In this document: in pieces, positions 63,174-64,000 of the stretch
Layout of the letters: the number at the start of each line of letters is the position of its first letter
Position numbering within the stretch: position 1 is the first letter of the stretch
Origin: Anaerostipes sp. MSJ-23
GTDB lineage: Bacteria; Bacillota; Clostridia; Lachnospirales; Lachnospiraceae
Length of the DNA: 64,000 bases
Assembly (NCBI RefSeq): GCF_018918155.1
Contig: NZ_JAHLPY010000008.1
Span: 1 to 64,000 of the forward strand
Reading direction: 5' to 3'
Notes under the pieces: generated by a model
Told to the model about the DNA's origin: nothing
Databases searched by the model: none
What the model saw: the letters and a program-made list of their open reading frames with translations, nothing else
Program-made: the position numbers and the translations under genes

Positions 63174-63929
63174 ATGACAGACAGACAAACAAAGATTCTT
63201 GAAATTGTAACTCAGCAAAAGAAAGTTGAGGTCACAACCTTATCTGATATGCTGGAGGTATCACAGGTTACTATCCGGAAAGATTTGGATGCTTTGGAAA
63301 GTATGGAACTTTTGACAAGAGAGCATGGATATGCAGTTGTAAAAAATATGTCGGATATTTCCAATCGTCTGGCTGTTCGTTACGATATTAAGCAAAGGAT
63401 TGCAGAAGCTGCTAGTGAATTGGTATCCGATGGAGAAACTATCATGGTGGAATCTGGATCAAGTTGCGCATTAATGGTTGCGCGTTTGGCAGAGACAAAA
63501 AAAGATATCACTGTGATTACAAATTCAGCATTTATTGCAAGATTTATTCGTCATTCAGAAGGTGGAGTGACGAAAGTCATTTTACTTGGCGGTGAATATC
63601 AAAAAGAAGCAGAAGTTATGGTTGGACCGCTTGTAAAGACATGTGCAGAAGCTTTTTATGTAGATAAGTTATTTATGGGAACGGATGGATATATTCCAGG
63701 AATTGGATTTACCTGTGGTGATATGATGCGGGCAGAGGCAATGAAAAGCATGATGGGTTCTGCAAGGCAGGCGATTATTTTGACGGATTCGAGTAAATTT
63801 AAAGAACATGGGGTAGTTCTTCAGTCTCGGCTAAAAGATGTCCACATGATTTTTACAGATCGTAAGATTCCGGAAGATGCAAAGACAACAATGGAGCAAA
63901 GTGGAATTTTGGTAAACATTGTGAAATAA
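63174..63929 (+). CDS. DeoR/GlpR-family repressor
   Basis: A 251-residue sugar-phosphate-responsive repressor. It has the N-terminal DeoR helix-turn-helix (RQTKILEIVTQQKKVEVTTL, VSQVTIRKDLDALE) and a C-terminal ISOCOT-fold sensor domain (MVESGSSCALMVA, GLGGE-like LLGGEYQKEA, FMGTDGY). AAAGGAG lies before the ATG. It most likely controls the radical-enzyme module; the inducer may be a sugar phosphate of that pathway. Confidence 0.93.
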   Translation: MTDRQTKILEIVTQQKKVEVTTLSDMLEVSQVTIRKDLDALESMELLTREHGYAVVKNMSDISNRLAVRYDIKQRIAEAASELVSDGETIMVESGSSCALMVARLAETKKDITVITNSAFIARFIRHSEGGVTKVILLGGEYQKEAEVMVGPLVKTCAEAFYVDKLFMGTDGYIPGIGFTCGDMMRAEAMKSMMGSARQAIILTDSSKFKEHGVVLQSRLKDVHMIFTDRKIPEDAKTTMEQSGILVNIVK

Positions 63930-63941
63930 ATAGGGAAAAAG

Positions 63942-63980
63942 AACAGATCCAAGAAGTAAAAATTTTGAGGTCTGTTTTTT
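63942..63980 (+). terminator. Terminator of deoR
   Basis: AACAGATC (63942-63949) pairs with GGTCTGTT (one G-U; about 63969-63976), then TTTT. The loop is long, about 19 bases. The rest to 64000 is A/T-rich with no gene. Confidence 0.6.
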
Positions 63981-64000
63981 CTTATTAAAAAAAATAAAAA

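Noticed and set aside
1-64000. CRISPR arrays, tRNA or rRNA genes, IS elements, prophage genes
   Set aside because: No regularly spaced repeats, tRNA-like cloverleaf runs, transposase, integrase or phage structural genes were seen in either strand.

Overview
The window comes from a low-GC, spore-forming anaerobic Firmicute, most likely a member of the Lachnospiraceae. An Anaerostipes-type butyrate producer is my best guess, but from gene content only and not proven. The evidence is A/T-rich codon use, strong Shine-Dalgarno sites (many with TTG or GTG starts), sporulation genes (gpr, spoIIP), the redox repressor rex, a glycyl radical enzyme and CoA-ester chemistry. I see no rRNA, tRNA, CRISPR array, IS element or prophage.

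Layout. 1-6133: arginine biosynthesis, argG (-) diverging from argCJBD (+), with a palindrome over the argC -35 box. 6218-13514: a small exporter, then comEA, a two-component system, a GerMN lipoprotein, comEC, holA and rpsT (-). 13707-18678: sporulation protease gpr, spoIIP, then lepA and hemW. 18652-24472: a subtilisin-like protease (-), lrgAB, a cytidylate-kinase-like protein, a family 2 glycosyltransferase (-) and a YdiF-like ABC-F protein (-). 24700-30527: rex, acpS, nnr, alr, an orphan mazF, a CBS/CorC protein and yebC. 30780-33849: a crotonase with a two-subunit CoA-transferase, then a membrane zinc peptidase.

34763-41266 is the most distinctive region: a nickel-pincer-cofactor (lar) operon of larB, a single gene fusing LarC1, LarC2 and LarE with a 20-histidine insert, two tandem nearly identical larMN (NikMN-type) genes, larQ and larO. 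It couples nickel import to cofactor assembly; the client enzyme (a LarA-type racemase) is not in the window. It has its own promoter and a perfect 7-3-7 palindrome just downstream.

41329-53859: housekeeping genes (rnhA, a Nudix hydrolase, an Rrf2 regulator and cysK with shared repeated promoter motifs, polA, coaE, a YycJ-like hydrolase, the ACT/UPF0210 pair, pepD, tyrS and a membrane protein).

53843-57359 is a decaying sugar-uptake locus: an intact AraC regulator faces a PTS EIIC gene with two in-frame stops and a probable frameshift, an intact DUF3284 gene, and a GH36 alpha-galactosidase that has lost its entire catalytic barrel. 57410-63929 holds a small membrane protein, a Gfo/Idh/MocA dehydrogenase whose start is unclear, and a glycyl radical enzyme / Fsa-type aldolase / activase / DeoR module. 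Its layout resembles the E. coli ybiW and pflD loci, reported to feed anhydrohexitol phosphates into glycolysis. Starts were re-chosen by Shine-Dalgarno spacing for about 17 genes, and several long reading frames upstream proved to be promoters.
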